DNA from: Neoscytalidium dimidiatum
Taxonomy: Eukaryota; Ascomycota; Dothideomycetes; Botryosphaeriales; Botryosphaeriaceae
Direction of reading: 5' to 3'
DNA length: 64,000 bases
NCBI GenBank assembly: GCA_037367355.1
Contig: CM074702.1
Coordinates: forward strand, 2,294,001-2,358,000
Part shown: piece after piece, positions 34,598 to 45,780 of the stretch
Numbering within the stretch: the stretch's first letter is position 1
Layout: each line of letters starts with the position of its first letter
Notes under the pieces: model-generated
Database searches by the model: none
Told to the model about the DNA's origin: nothing
Seen by the model: only the letters and a program-made list of their open reading frames with translations
Position numbers and translations under genes: made by a program

Positions 34598-36455
34598 GAC
34601 GGGAGGGCGCTCGTTGCGCTCTTTTCCGGTAGTGGTTGCAGCGTTATGGACCACGCGTCGCCGGGGCGGAAGAGCGGGGCGGAGGAGGAGGAGGAGGAGG
34701 AGGAGGGGGCGATGCTGCTGGTTGCTGCAGCGCTGTCTGCGTCTCCTCCTCTCCGCCCGGCCACCGTAAACCCCTCTCGCGAGCTCAGCTCGCTCCCGAT
34801 CCTCTCGCCGGCGCGGACCAGATCCCCGACGCTCCTCTCCAACCACCCGGTGTCGCACGCCCCGGCCAGGAAGTCCGCGTGCGCCACGATCGCGCGCAGC
34901 ACGCCGGCGTTGGTGCTGACGCCCTCGACGCGCGCGTCCGCCAGCGCGCGCGCGGCGCGCCCGACGCAGGCGCGCCAGGTGGCGCCCGTGACGACGAGCT
35001 TCGCGAGGAGGGCGTCGAAGTCGGTGGAGACGGAGGCGGGGGCGTGCGTGTCGACGCGGATGCCCGGGCCGTTGGCGTGGGGCAGGCGGAGCGAGGTGAC
35101 GGCGCCGGGGGAGACGGTCCAGGCGCGGGCCGGGTTCTCGGCCGTGAGGCGGAGTTGGAGGGCGTGGAGGGGCGGTGGGGCGGCCGAGGGGGGGTGGGGA
35201 GGGATGGTCAGGGCGGCGCCTTGGGCGAGGAGGAGTTGGGTTTGCACCAGGTCGGTGGAGGTGAGGGCTTCGGTGATGGTGTGCTCGACTTGGAGGCGCG
35301 GGTTGATTTCTAGGAAGTAGTAGGCGCGCGTGGCGGGATGTAGGAGGAATTCGAAGGTGCCGAGGGAGAAGTAGTGGATCTGATTGACATCGGGATCAGT
35401 GAGCTGGGGTCCTGCTCATTTGGGGGGGTGGATGGGGCGGGCTGGATGTGTCCACGTTAGGTGGACTCACCTTCTCGGCCATCCGCACTGCGGCGGCGAT
35501 CACTTCACCGACGACATCTCTATCGCGGATAGTGCTCGGTGCCATCTCGACGACTTTCTGGTACCGCCGCTGGATGCTGCACTCCCGCTCCCACAGGTGC
35601 CGCACGCCTCCCGGACCGGTACCGTCTCCGACGATCTGCACCTCGACGTGCCGGAACCCGTCTACCGCGGCCTTCTCAGCGAAGACTTGTCGCGAGGGAG
35701 ACTCCTCGATAGCACGTTGAGCGAGACTGGCTAACTCGTCGGCGTGCCTAACTAACCGGATTCCGCGCCCACCGCCACCGTCAACCGCTTTGATCATGAT
35801 GGGGTAGCCGATCCGGTCGGCGAAGTCACGGATAGTGTTGATATCGTTAGTTGGTGTCAGGAGAGCAGCGGTTACGGGAACGGAGCCTGCGACAAGTCAG
35901 TAAAAGTTACGGAGTGAAACAATGCCATAATGCACGGGACGGAGGACATGGAAATGGAGGCAGGCAGGAAGAGAAGAGCCATTGACGACATACATTCTTC
36001 CGCAAGCTTTCTCGCTTTTAGTTTGTCCCCAGTCTGCTCCAGGATTTCCCAGCCAGGCCCAATAATCACTGCGCCCGCTTCTTCCCATGCTCGTCTCGCG
36101 AATTCGGCAGATTCGGACAAGAAGCCATAGCCAGGGTGCACGGCGTCTATGCCATGAGCTTTGATCAGGCTGATCAAATACGGGATGTCGAGGTAGGCTG
36201 CAGGGGATGGAAGCTCAATGGCATGGGTGGATTGTCGCACGTGAGAAGTGTCATGGGAGGTATATACGGCGAAAGTCGGAATGTCGAGCTCGTTTGCGGC
36301 GGAGATTATGCGCGTGGCTATCTCACCGCTAGGATATAGATCAGCATGTAAGTCTCTGAGGAATAATGTATGAGTTCTGAGTGCAAGCTGTACCGATTGC
36401 AAACTAGGAGGCGCTGGATGGGCCGAGCTGGTGGTCTTGGTGGCGATCTTGCCAT
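34105..36455 (-). CDS. Acyl-CoA carboxylase alpha subunit (biotin carboxylase + biotin carrier)
   Basis: ATP-dependent carboxylation of biotin, then transfer by a partner carboxyltransferase to an acyl-CoA. Four exons (62, 335, 416, 1275 nt) give 695 aa. The first intron sits inside the N-terminal RGE motif (LLVCNRGEIATRII). ATP-grasp features: HPGYGFLSESAEFA, VDGGGGRGIRLV (Gly-rich loop), HLWERECSIQRRYQKVVE and EINPRLQVEH (active site). The BT-like middle carries Ser8 and Gln10 runs (CTG repeat 34566-34597). The C-terminal biotinyl domain has RQMKMELEV with the acceptor Lys at about 642; most family members have AMKM. It is divergent from the carboxyltransferase gene. Length is near that of methylcrotonyl-CoA carboxylase alpha, but the partner is unlike MCC beta, so I do not name a substrate. 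Confidence 0.85.
34566..34597. repeat. (CTG)n microsatellite inside the coding region
   Basis: About ten copies, read on the minus strand as Gln10 of the biotin carboxylase subunit. Confidence 0.8.
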
Positions 36456-36775
36456 TTTGGGAAATTATCAAGAGTTCTACAATTCTGGAAAACACCATGC
36501 CAGATTACGAAAATGGACATACAATCGGCGTCTAATGGTACCAATGCTTCGAGAAGGGTGGGTTTGTATAAGATGTGTTCTGGCCGAGGAACGATCCAAT
36601 GATCGGCAGAGGTTAACGTGGGGTAGCTCCGGGACCGAGGCAAATCAAGCTCCACCGCGCGCCCAAGCTCCTCTCACCTCAATTCACCTCATGCAACTAT
36701 TTCCGATGTAGTCTTCAACCGCATTGCTCCCTTCAGGAGCAACTCACGCCTCCAGTTCCACTCTTCTCCGTCACA
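36456..36775. promoter_or_regulatory. Bidirectional promoter of the acyl-CoA carboxylase pair
   Basis: Only 320 bases separate the two divergent ATGs of the alpha and beta subunit genes, so the promoters must overlap. No specific operator is recognisable; the right half is pyrimidine-rich toward the beta-subunit ATG. Confidence 0.65.
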
Positions 36776-38669
36776 ATGGCCCACAGCGACGACAACGACA
36801 GTAAAAGGGGCTCCGCCAGCAGTCCTGCTGCCTCCCGCCTGGCCCAAGTCTCCAACCACCTCTCTCCACCCTCGCCTAACACCGCCAACGAAAAGCGACC
36901 CCGCCGCCGCCGCACCAACACCGCCGACGACCTCCCCGCCGACTACTCCGACATCCTCTCCCACCTCTCCACCCTCCACGCCCTCGCCAACACGCCCGAC
37001 CTCTCGCACCGCGGTTACGCGCGCCAGAAAGCCTCCGGCAAGCTCTGGGTGCGCGAGCGCGTCGCCGCCCTCCTGGACCCCTCCTCCTTCCACGAAGTGG
37101 GCAGCGCGAGCGGCGAAGTCTCCTGGCGGCCGGACCCGGCGAACGCGCTGCGCGAAACGCCCGCCGCCTTCACGCCCAGCAACAACGTGCAGGGGCTCGG
37201 CGCCCTGCGCGGCCGCCGGGTGCTCCTCACGGCCGACGACTTCAGCCTGCGCGCCGGCCACGCCGACGGCGCGCTCGCGGCCAAGACGGTCTACATGGAG
37301 AAGCTGGCGCTGGCGCTGCGGCTGCCGATGCTGAAGCTGGTCGACGGGTCGAGCGGCGGCGGCTCGGTCACGTCGATCCGGAGGGAGGGCTGGTCGTACG
37401 TGCCGCCCATGCCGGGGTTCGGCGAGGTCGTGAAGCAGCTGAACGAGGGCATCCCGAATCTGGGGGCTGTGCTGGGGCCGGCGATCGGGCTGGGCGCCGC
37501 GCGGGTGACGGCGTGCCATTTCTCGGTCATGGCCGCGGATGTGGGCGCGTTGTTCAATGCTGGACCGAAGGTCGTGGCTGGTGAGTGATGCCATGGGGAT
37601 GCGGAGCGTGGCGAGCTGGCTGCTGACAACTGATAGGCGCGACGTTTGAGGAGGGGTTGAGCTTCAGGGACTTGGGCGGGCCCGCCGTGCACTGTACGAA
37701 TGGGACCATTGATAATCTGGCGGCGAATGAGGAGGACTGCTTTGAGCAGTTGAGGCAGGTGCTGAGTTTCTTGCCGAATTCCGGAACGGAGACGCCGCCT
37801 GTGCTTCCGACTGAGGATCCGGTCGACCGCACGTCACCAGAGTTGCGGACGGTAGTGCCGCGGAAAAGAGAGAGGATGTACAATCCGAGGAAAATCATCA
37901 CAACGGTAGTAGATAAGGGAAGCTGGTTTGAGATAGGGGCGTTGTGGGGAACAACTGCTATCGTTGGACTTGCGCGAATAGGTGGACGATCGGTTGGCAT
38001 AGTCTCATTGAACTGCGAAGGTCTGTTAGCATCCTCGTGAGAAATGGAATTGGGTCGAGTGGCTGACAATCATTCACAGTTAATGCCGGTGCGCTCGATG
38101 CTCCAGGGTCTCAGAAGATCACGCGGCACCTGAAATTCCTCGATGTTTTCAATATACCGTGCGTGCAGTTCGTCGATATTCCGGGATACGCTGTCGGAAC
38201 GATTGCTGAACGAACAGCAACAATGCGGCATGGTGTGAATCTGGCGACGACTTACTACAGTACATCAATCCCCATCTTCTCCGTGATTGTCCGCCGTGTA
38301 TATGGTGTGGCTGGCGGTATCATGGTCGACTCACGAGATCCCCATATGAGGGTTGCTTGGCCGAGCGGTGAATGGGGTAGCTTGCCGCTGGACGGTGGCA
38401 TCGAAGCTGGACACGCGCACGAGCTCAAAGATATAGAAAAGAAAGAAGGAAAGGAGAAGATGAAAGAAAGGTATAAGGAGCTGGAGCAGGAATACAGGCG
38501 CTTGATGAATCCAGTACGGACTGCAAATGCGTTTGGAATTGAGGAGATTGTGGATCCAGCAGTAACAAGGCCGGTTCTTGCGGAGTGGGTCAGGCACGTG
38601 TACGAGGCACTACTCCCGCTGAGGGTGCAGCAGAGAATTTCTGGAACTCTGAAGCCAACTTTCGCGTGA
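36776..38669 (+). CDS. Acyl-CoA carboxylase beta subunit (carboxyltransferase)
   Basis: Crotonase-fold carboxyltransferase that moves CO2 from carboxybiotin to an acyl-CoA. Three exons (introns 37581-37636 and 38021-38079) give 592 aa. The N-terminal half contains ARQKASGKLWVRERVAALLD (standard start of the fold) and a KLVDGSSGGGSV oxyanion-type loop; the C-terminal half has IPCVQFVDIPGYAVGTIAE, a GVAGG loop and HPMRVAWPSGE-like sequence (here DPHMRVAWPSGEWG). A roughly 60-residue disordered Arg/Pro-rich leader comes first. Where MCC beta has ANDSTVKGGTYYP, this protein has TADDFSLRAGHADG, so it is a different carboxylase branch. Between residues about 525-555 a charged Lys/Glu helix is inserted. 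Divergent, 320 bases from the alpha-subunit gene, hence probably one heteromeric enzyme. Confidence 0.87.
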
Positions 38670-38778
38670 AGTGGTCGCAGAAGGTAATCAGAGCAACACC
38701 AATCAAAAGATTGGAAAGTCATCGAAATGTTATTCGTGGTCGAGACAAATCGAGAAGACTGGAAGGTCTTCCAGCAAA

Positions 38779-41700
38779 CTATTTCTTCGTACGCCTTTTC
38801 TCTGCCTTTGGCTCTGGCTCGCTCTCTTCGCTACTTTCTTCGTCCTTCTTCGAGGATTTCCTTCTTCCCTTGCCCTTCTCCACTCTGCTGGTATCGTCAT
38901 CTTCTCTTTTTCTAGAGGTGGCTTTCTTGCTCTTGCTGGTTTTGCTCTTACTATCTTCTACCTCCACATCACTCTCCCCATCGCTGCTGTCAACTTGCTT
39001 GGCCTTCTTCTTGTCTTTACTCTTATCACCATCGCCGTAAATATCCTCATCGCTGGAGCTTTGCTCACTCTCTGAGTCATCGATCGAAGTGCTGCTCTCT
39101 GACGCCGATTCGACTTCCACCCTCTTTCCACGCCGCCCCTTTGCCCTTGCGGGCACGCGGCTCTCCCTGCCGTTATGTTCCTTTGACTTGAAGGCATCAC
39201 TTCGCGTCTTGTTGAGTCTTGCTTGCGCTGACTGCGTCGCCTTCTGCGTTTCCAGCAGATACTCATCGAACGAGTCCGATGTCTCCTGCACAATCTTGAA
39301 CTCCTCGACCGTGAGCTTTGTCCTCTTCGGATCCCCTTTGCCCTGAGAGCGGTATTCTGCTAAGGCGATGGCGGTCTGGAAGGCGTTCCTGATTTGCCTA
39401 TGTCAAAGTCGTGAGTATTTTCTATCCCTCAGTCAAGCATGTTCGAAGGGGTTCCAGACCTGCCGTTCCAGGTGTTCATGTTCTCCTTCTTCATCCTTTT
39501 GTACTGGTCCTTGGCAAACTCCAAGACTTTCTTCCTGTCCACCTCCAGCACCTGCCCCTTTTTCTTAAATTGCGTCGTTGCGTTCTTCAGGTGCATCTTC
39601 CATATTGTGATGGTCGCTGACTTATCGAGAGCTTTGTAGAAAAGACTCAGGTGGATACGGCTCCGGAAGGCCTGGTCGATGATGCCGACGCGGTTCGTCG
39701 TGAGGAAGAGGATCCCGCTGTAGTATTCGAGGACCCTGAGGAACACCGACACCACCGCGTTCCGCCTCATGTCTTCCTTGTTGCGTTCTTGGAGGAATAT
39801 GCTACGCGACGTCAGCGCTTGCTGGTTTTCTTTCTTAGAGGCGCTTACTCAGCTTCATCGAGCAACAGGACGCAGCCCCATTTGTGCGCCAGCTGGAACG
39901 TCTTCTCGAGGTTCTTCTCCACTTGGTCCGCCGTCTCTCCAATATCTCCGCAGGTGATGGGATACAACGGGCGAGAAGTGTAGTCGGCGATACACTCTGC
40001 GGTCGAGGTCTTGCCAACGCCGGGCTCTCCGTGTAGGAGGATGATCACACCTTTGCCTGCGAAGCAGTCAGCTTTCTGTAGCATTGATGGATAGGAGGGC
40101 AGTGTGACCTTTTCCCCTAACAAGATCCATCGAGACGTCCACGGGGCTGGTGTCTTTGTCTTTGCCAGGACCGCGGTTGTGGTTTTCCACGAGCGCCTTG
40201 ATGGAATGGGCGTGTCCCTCGGGCCTGTTGATGCCGGATACGAGTCAGCCAGCCGGATCACCGGACGTCACCAGTGGAAGCCCGTCCTTACAAAACAAGA
40301 TCATCGAACGAGTTTTTGTCTTCGATTTCGGTGATGATATCGATGTGTAGCTTCGCTGGTGGAGAGGGAACCGTTAGCCCAGAGTATGATAAGCGTTGGT
40401 GAACATCTTACCCCATTTGCGAGATCGGAGTATAAACCCGTACAAAAAGTGGGAGAGTAGGATTTTGTCTTCTTCAGGAGGCGCCACGAGCTCTTCTGAA
40501 CCCTCAAAGATGTGCTTTCGCTCGGAGAACCACTTGTCCGCCGCTTTTTGGTCGTCTTGATGATCCATATACATGTAATCGTTCGGGCTATGCGGTAGGA
40601 CAAACATCTCACTGTCATCATAGGGTGTCCTTGTGGGATTGTACTCTTCCGGCTTCCAAAACGGCTTCTCAAGAATGGCTAGCCGTTGGTCGACGATAAT
40701 GCGGGAATCGATCTATCCACACTGTTAGTCCCCAACACAGATCTTGCCTTTTGGAATTCAGGAGAGGGGAACGAAGAAGATCTATCAGAAAGCACTTACC
40801 TCTTCGGCCGAGGTGCAGTTGCTTTCGAGGGTTATTCCCGTGTAGTGGCGGTGGGAAACCCGGTCCCTCTGCACCAGACTGAGAAATTTGTTCCCACGAT
40901 CCGTCAATTGCATCTTGATATCCTTGCTCTTCTTATCAAATGACAAGGGATAAACTGGCAAGGACGTGATATCCTTCAGGCCTTTGTAGAATCTAATGGA
41001 GCACACACTGACGACCGGTCCGAATTTCTCTCCGTCAAACTCCCACCTATAGCAATCGACCGTGAACAAGTTCCTCACGACTGGCGGTGGATCCAAGGCT
41101 GCCTTGAATTTAGGGATTGCCGAAGATCCAGGAGGGGGCGGGGGAGGCGGTGGAGCAGGAGGAAGGGTGCTTACTGCACGGCCGCCAGTGAAGCACAGCA
41201 CTCGAGAAACCTGCAAAGGCCCTCCGCGTTGGACCACTTCTTTACCGTGCTCAAATAGGTACCAGAGGAAGTCGAAGGGGACCTGAGATGCAGTCCCATC
41301 TCTGATCGAATGATACAAGTCCAGGACTGGCTTCAGAGGGCCATCGAAGAATTGTACCAAGAGGCGCAAATGCTCGCATCTCCGTCGAATGCCCTCGTTC
41401 ACAGCTTCTCGCCGGCTGTGAAGTATTGCTCGATCGTGAGCTTGGAACTCCGGATCGTATGGGGAAACTTCGCCGGGCTCTGGAATCCCATCCTCAAGGA
41501 CTGTAGTGTCTTCATCATTATGAATGTTCTGCAAATCAAGTTCCGCCTCAGCGAGAGCTGCTCTAATTTCGTCCTCGTGTTTCACGAACATCTTGAATGG
41601 TGAGAGGAAGACAATGTTGTTCCCTGGGTTGAGCGAGTCTTTGCACACTCTCCGGAGGCAGTTGAGAAGAGGCTGGGAGTTTATGCGCACCCTGTGTGGG

Positions 41701-42500
41701 ATCAAAGCGAATGGTGTGTAAGAGATTTCCGGACTACTCTCCGCAAGGCGAGAGTTTTCTTCCGGTTCCCTATCAAAAAGGAGATCCCCTTGGTTCCTGG
41801 AGGGCGATCGGGCTTGTATCCCGGTTTCGTCTGGTACCAACTGGACTTCCAAGACGAAGGTGACATGATCATCAACCCCGTCATTGCGTCTGTTGAACCA
41901 CTGATAGTTTCCGTACTCCGTGATGGCGAATCTTTGAGCCATTGGGGGAGGCGGTGGTGGAAGTATCGGCGATTCCGGTTCGACAGGCCGGGGACCTGCT
42001 CGAAGAGTCTCGACTTCATGCTCAAGGTAGGCCAAGCGGTCGGTGAGTAGCTTCAACAGGTCCGCATGCTTCTCGATATTGCGATGGGTGTTTTCTTTAT
42101 TGTACCGAAGGGGCACTGGTTGGTCCTTTCTCCTCATCCTTGCGTCGATTTCGTTACGTTCGCTCAGCGTTGGTGACGGAGATGGTCGCCAAATGTTGTA
42201 ATTGTCGCTGAACTCAGATGGCGATTGGTAGCCTGAGCCTGAGCCTGAGCCCGAGCCCGAGTCAGAGCTCGCATTCGATCTTGTCTCTTCCACATTCGAT
42301 CTTTCTTCGTCGACCGGGGCCTCGACGCTCGGAACAGGGACATCAGGATCGTTCCCGGCTTCTTGCGAGCCGCCATCATGAGGTGTCTGGTCCAGATCTG
42401 GTGGCCGTTGAGAGTCGGCTTCACTCTGCGGCGATGGAAGGCCTGTTGCGTCTTCTTGGGGCTCGCCATTGCCGTCCGCCGGTACTGAAGTAGGTGGCAT
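38779..42500 (-). CDS. Large AAA+ ATPase with N-terminal fungal domain
   Basis: ATPase of unknown substrate, 1116 aa from seven exons (all GT-AG). N-terminal third: disordered, Pro/Asp/Glu-rich, with a (Gly-Ser)n run at 42231-42262. Then a coiled stretch (KHADLLKLLTDRLAYLEHEVETL) and a conserved region around residues 290-600 like the DUF7025-type domain found before the AAA module in many fungal proteins. The AAA+ core follows: Walker A GEPGVGKT (737-744), Walker B VLLLDEAD (about 791-798), sensor-1 LFLTTNRVG and an arginine FRSRIH. The tail of about 130 residues is alternately Lys/Arg- and Ser/Glu/Asp-rich (nuclear-like). I start at 42500 (MPPTSVP); an in-frame Met at 42572 would add 24 residues. 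It is divergent from the STAND-like gene. Confidence 0.85.
42231..42262. repeat. Hexanucleotide repeat encoding (Ser-Gly)n
   Basis: About five copies of a GCCTGA-type unit, the last ones diverged (GCCCGA). On the minus strand they give an alternating Gly/Ser run in the AAA+ protein. Confidence 0.75.
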
Positions 42501-43338
42501 CGTACCTCTTGCTCCCACAGGGTCAGAAAGCCGTGTGTTCTCGAGAGAGCAACGCTCCTGACACCACGACAACAGCTGGCATTATTTGTTTATTTCTCAG
42601 CCGCACCAGAGATTTTGGCCCCAACCGCCCCCCTCATCACCAAAGACGTGAGCCTCTTATCTCCGTTCCACAAGCAGCCGCCTTTCGGTGGGCAACGAAT
42701 AAGTGCCCTCTACAGGAGTCACCCCGCAGGAAAAGTATGCAAGTTCGCACCAAAGCGGTTTCGCGGCGCTGAGGCGGCACGACGAGGCTGAAGCACGAAG
42801 TACGGCCCCCAAACCCCGCCAATGTACTCGCTCGCAAATCAGATGATGCTGTGCATGCCACATACAGTTTGTGGAGCATCTTACCCAATGAATCTTCAGC
42901 ATGAGACACCACCCACAACAACTTGGCGGTTACACGCGGAATCAGCGGCTTCTGGCCTTCCCCGCGGCCTCCCTGTGCACAACCCTGTTCGATGATCGGT
43001 TTTTTTTTTTTTTTTTTTGACAATCCAGCCAAATGAAAGCTGCAAGGCTATACGCAGTCAGCCTCTGAAGCCCAGCCCCACCTGATAATATCCATGAACA
43101 CCTCATACAAAGTGGTCAATGTCATGTGAAAGCTCGACTCCTCTCGGTCGCATACAGACGAGGCTACTCTTCCTCCTAGCGTTTCCAGCCTCCAGCTAAG
43201 CCACGGTGGGGGCCACAGAACCTCCTCCCGCGTTCCACTCTTCGATCTCTTCTCTCGATATAACGCACCGTTCCTTTCGAGCGACTTGCCTCCAGAGCGC
43301 CTCCAAATCAGCACCAGAGCCACAGGACGGGAGGGACG
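42501..43338. other. Divergent promoter region AAA+/STAND-like, with T19 tract
   Basis: About 840 bases between two divergent ATGs. It includes an uninterrupted run of 19 T (43000-43018), which could act as a nucleosome-excluding promoter element. No gene seen. Confidence 0.55.
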
Positions 43339-45592
43339 ATGGCCGCCGCCGTGCGCGACATGCGCAACAAAGACCAGGCCGTCTCGTTCATCGAGAACCG
43401 GACGAGGCTGGGCGACGTCCTCCAGCACGACGCCGGCCTGCAGCTCTGGGTCGGAGCCGGCGACCCGGCCGAAGGGGACAGAAAGTAGGAACAACGCCAG
43501 TGCCCCATCTCGAACCAGCTGAGTCGCTGAAAGCGTGATGTCGACAGGAAGCAGATCTGGGCCGAAGCCGAGGCCGAGAAGGAGGCGCTCGCCCAGGCGC
43601 TCGAGAAGTACCGGGCCAAAGTGCTGAGGAGGACGGAGAAGAGCGACGTCCGCGAGACTCGGTGGAACGGCATGATGGAGCAGGTGCAGGCCGCCGTCAG
43701 GCTCTACGAGGACGAGCCGATGACGGGGGCGAAGGGGAAAGTCAAGTGGGCTTTGCACAAGATTCGGGACGGGAGCAAGGTCATGGAGCATTGGTGCAAT
43801 CTTCTCCCTGGCGGAGACTACGGCGGGACGATTGCAGGCGTGTTTTCCATCTTGGCGACGGTATGTGTCCTGCTTTCCCCCTCCTATCAACCTTTTGGAA
43901 CCGGTGGTTTGTGCTCACGATATTCAGGCGGCGAACCGGTCAACTGAGGTGCGGGACAGTATTTTCGAGGCCGTGCAGGATGTGCCGGACTACATCAAGG
44001 AGACCGGCGACTACCTGGCCATCTACGAAGTCAACAAACTGGACGAGCTGGAAGTGAAGTCTGCTGCGTTGTGCAAGGCCATACTCATCCTCTTCCGGCT
44101 GATCGTGCAGTACCTCACCAAAAGCTCAGCTCGTAAGTGACCCGATTCCTAGCAGAGCGCTCCTTACTGACTCAAGCAGGGAGGATGGCAGGATCAGTAT
44201 TCCAGGGAGACGCATACGAAGAAGACATCAAGAAGAGCAAAGAGCAAGTCGAGAAGCTGGCCAAGAAGATTCGCCGAGAGGCGCGCCTCTGCGAAAGCAA
44301 GCGGATCAGCGAAGTCCGCTGCCAGACTCGCGAGATCGCGGCCAGCATGAAGCGCGCCGAGGAGCGGTCGAAGCGCACGGAGGAGAGCGTGCAGCGGATC
44401 GAGCAGCTGCTGGGCGAGGGCGGGATACCGCTGGCCGACATGGGCAAGTACCTGCAGGCGCTGCTCGAGAGCAGCTCCATCTTCAACGTCCGGACGGGAC
44501 AAGGTGAGAGAGAGCCACGCTCACGAGATCCTTCCCCCTTCACCGGTACGAACGAACCGTAACTAAAGATAAAAAAAAAAAAATTGTACAGCACGCATCC
44601 AAGACGACGACGCCAGTACGACCACCCAAAACCTGCTCCTTCCCGCCGCCGGCGCCGCCGCCAGCTCCACGACCCCGACGCCCTCCCCCTCTCCCTCCCC
44701 CCGCACGTCCCGCAAGCGCCTCCTCCACCTCCTCCGCTTCGACCCCTCCGCGCTCGCCGCCGACCTCGCCGCCTGCCGCGCCGACGCGCACGCCTCCCTC
44801 TCGCTGCGCGCGCAGGACGAGGCGCAGTGGGTGGTCTCGTCCGAAGCGCTGCGGCGCTGGCTGGCGCTGCCCGAGTCGCGCGACCTGCTGGTGAACGGGC
44901 GGCGCGGCGACCCGCTCGAGCACGTGTCGCCGCTGACGCTGGTGTGCGCGGAGGTGGTGCGGGTGTGCGGGATTCCGCGGGACGCGGTCGTGGCGGCGCA
45001 TTTTTGCGGCTTGCATGCGGAGTACGGTGGTAGCGATAATGATGATGAGGATGTTGATGATGATGATGATGCTGGTGGTGGTGGTGGTGGTGGTGGTGGT
45101 GAGAGGGCTGGGTTGGCGGGGATGATGGCTAGTCTGGTGGGGCAGGTGGTGCAGCAGTCGCGAAGGAAAGGGTTCGGTCTTGATATCGAGTTGGGGGAGG
45201 ATGATAGGGAGGGGATCAGGAAGCTGGATCTGGAGTGCTTGTGCGGGCTGTTCGAGAGCGTGGTGAGGCAACTGCCACGTGATAAGATTTTCTACTGCAT
45301 CATTGACGGGATATCGCTATACGAGGCGCGGGAAGATTCGCGGGGTTCGGATGACGCCATATACGTGCTGGAGAAGCTGTTTGAGATCGTCGACGGGGCG
45401 AACGGGAGGAGGGGATCCGCAAAGGTTAAGTTGCTGCTAACTTGTCCCGGAGAAAGTGTAAATGTCGGCGATCCGGAGTTTGGATACGCGGTCGAAGCTG
45501 GAGAGGTACTGAATGTTGACTGCACAGATGGGGATAGACATGGCGTCTGGGAAACAGAAGAGTTGGAAGAGAGTATTCTCTCTTTGCAGTAG
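43339..45592 (+). CDS. STAND/NLR-like protein with degenerate nucleotide-binding site
   Basis: 662 aa from five exons (43339-43484, 43548-43860, 43928-44132, 44180-44503, 44592-45592). Residues about 50-215 form a helical N-terminal domain like the one (DUF7708 type) that precedes NACHT-like modules in fungi. A charged coiled coil (about 230-300) contains KKIRREARLCESKRISEVR. From about 400 the protein follows the fungal STAND pattern: WVVSSEALRRWLALPESRDLLVNG, where the P-loop position reads NGRRGDPLE without GK-S/T, and later KIFYCIIDGISLYE at the Walker B position. A GAT/GGT microsatellite (45035-45101) gives an Asp run followed by nine Gly. No ankyrin, WD40 or TPR repeats follow, so a sensor domain is lacking. 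Function is unknown; incompatibility or immune-type signalling is only inferred. Confidence 0.75.
45035..45101. repeat. (GAT)n then (GGT)n microsatellites inside the coding region
   Basis: Interrupted GAT/GAG repeat followed by nine GGT triplets, read as Asp-rich and Gly9 runs in the STAND-like protein. Confidence 0.8.
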
Positions 45593-45780
45593 CACCAAAA
45601 TCAGAAGCAGTTCTAAAATCAAGCTATCTATTACTACCTACTAATCAATCATTGATCTACTTATTTCCGCCTTTTTTTTTCCTTCGCCTTTTCAGTGAGT
45701 TAAGATCTGGGGTATCCCTGTATAGTACACATTACCGATATGAGGAGAGATAAGAAACGATGTCCAAACCCTTAGGCACT

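Noticed and set aside
34472..35320. Plus-strand open frame of 282 aa
   Set aside because: Antisense to the biotin carboxylase exon; includes poly-Cys from the CTG repeat.
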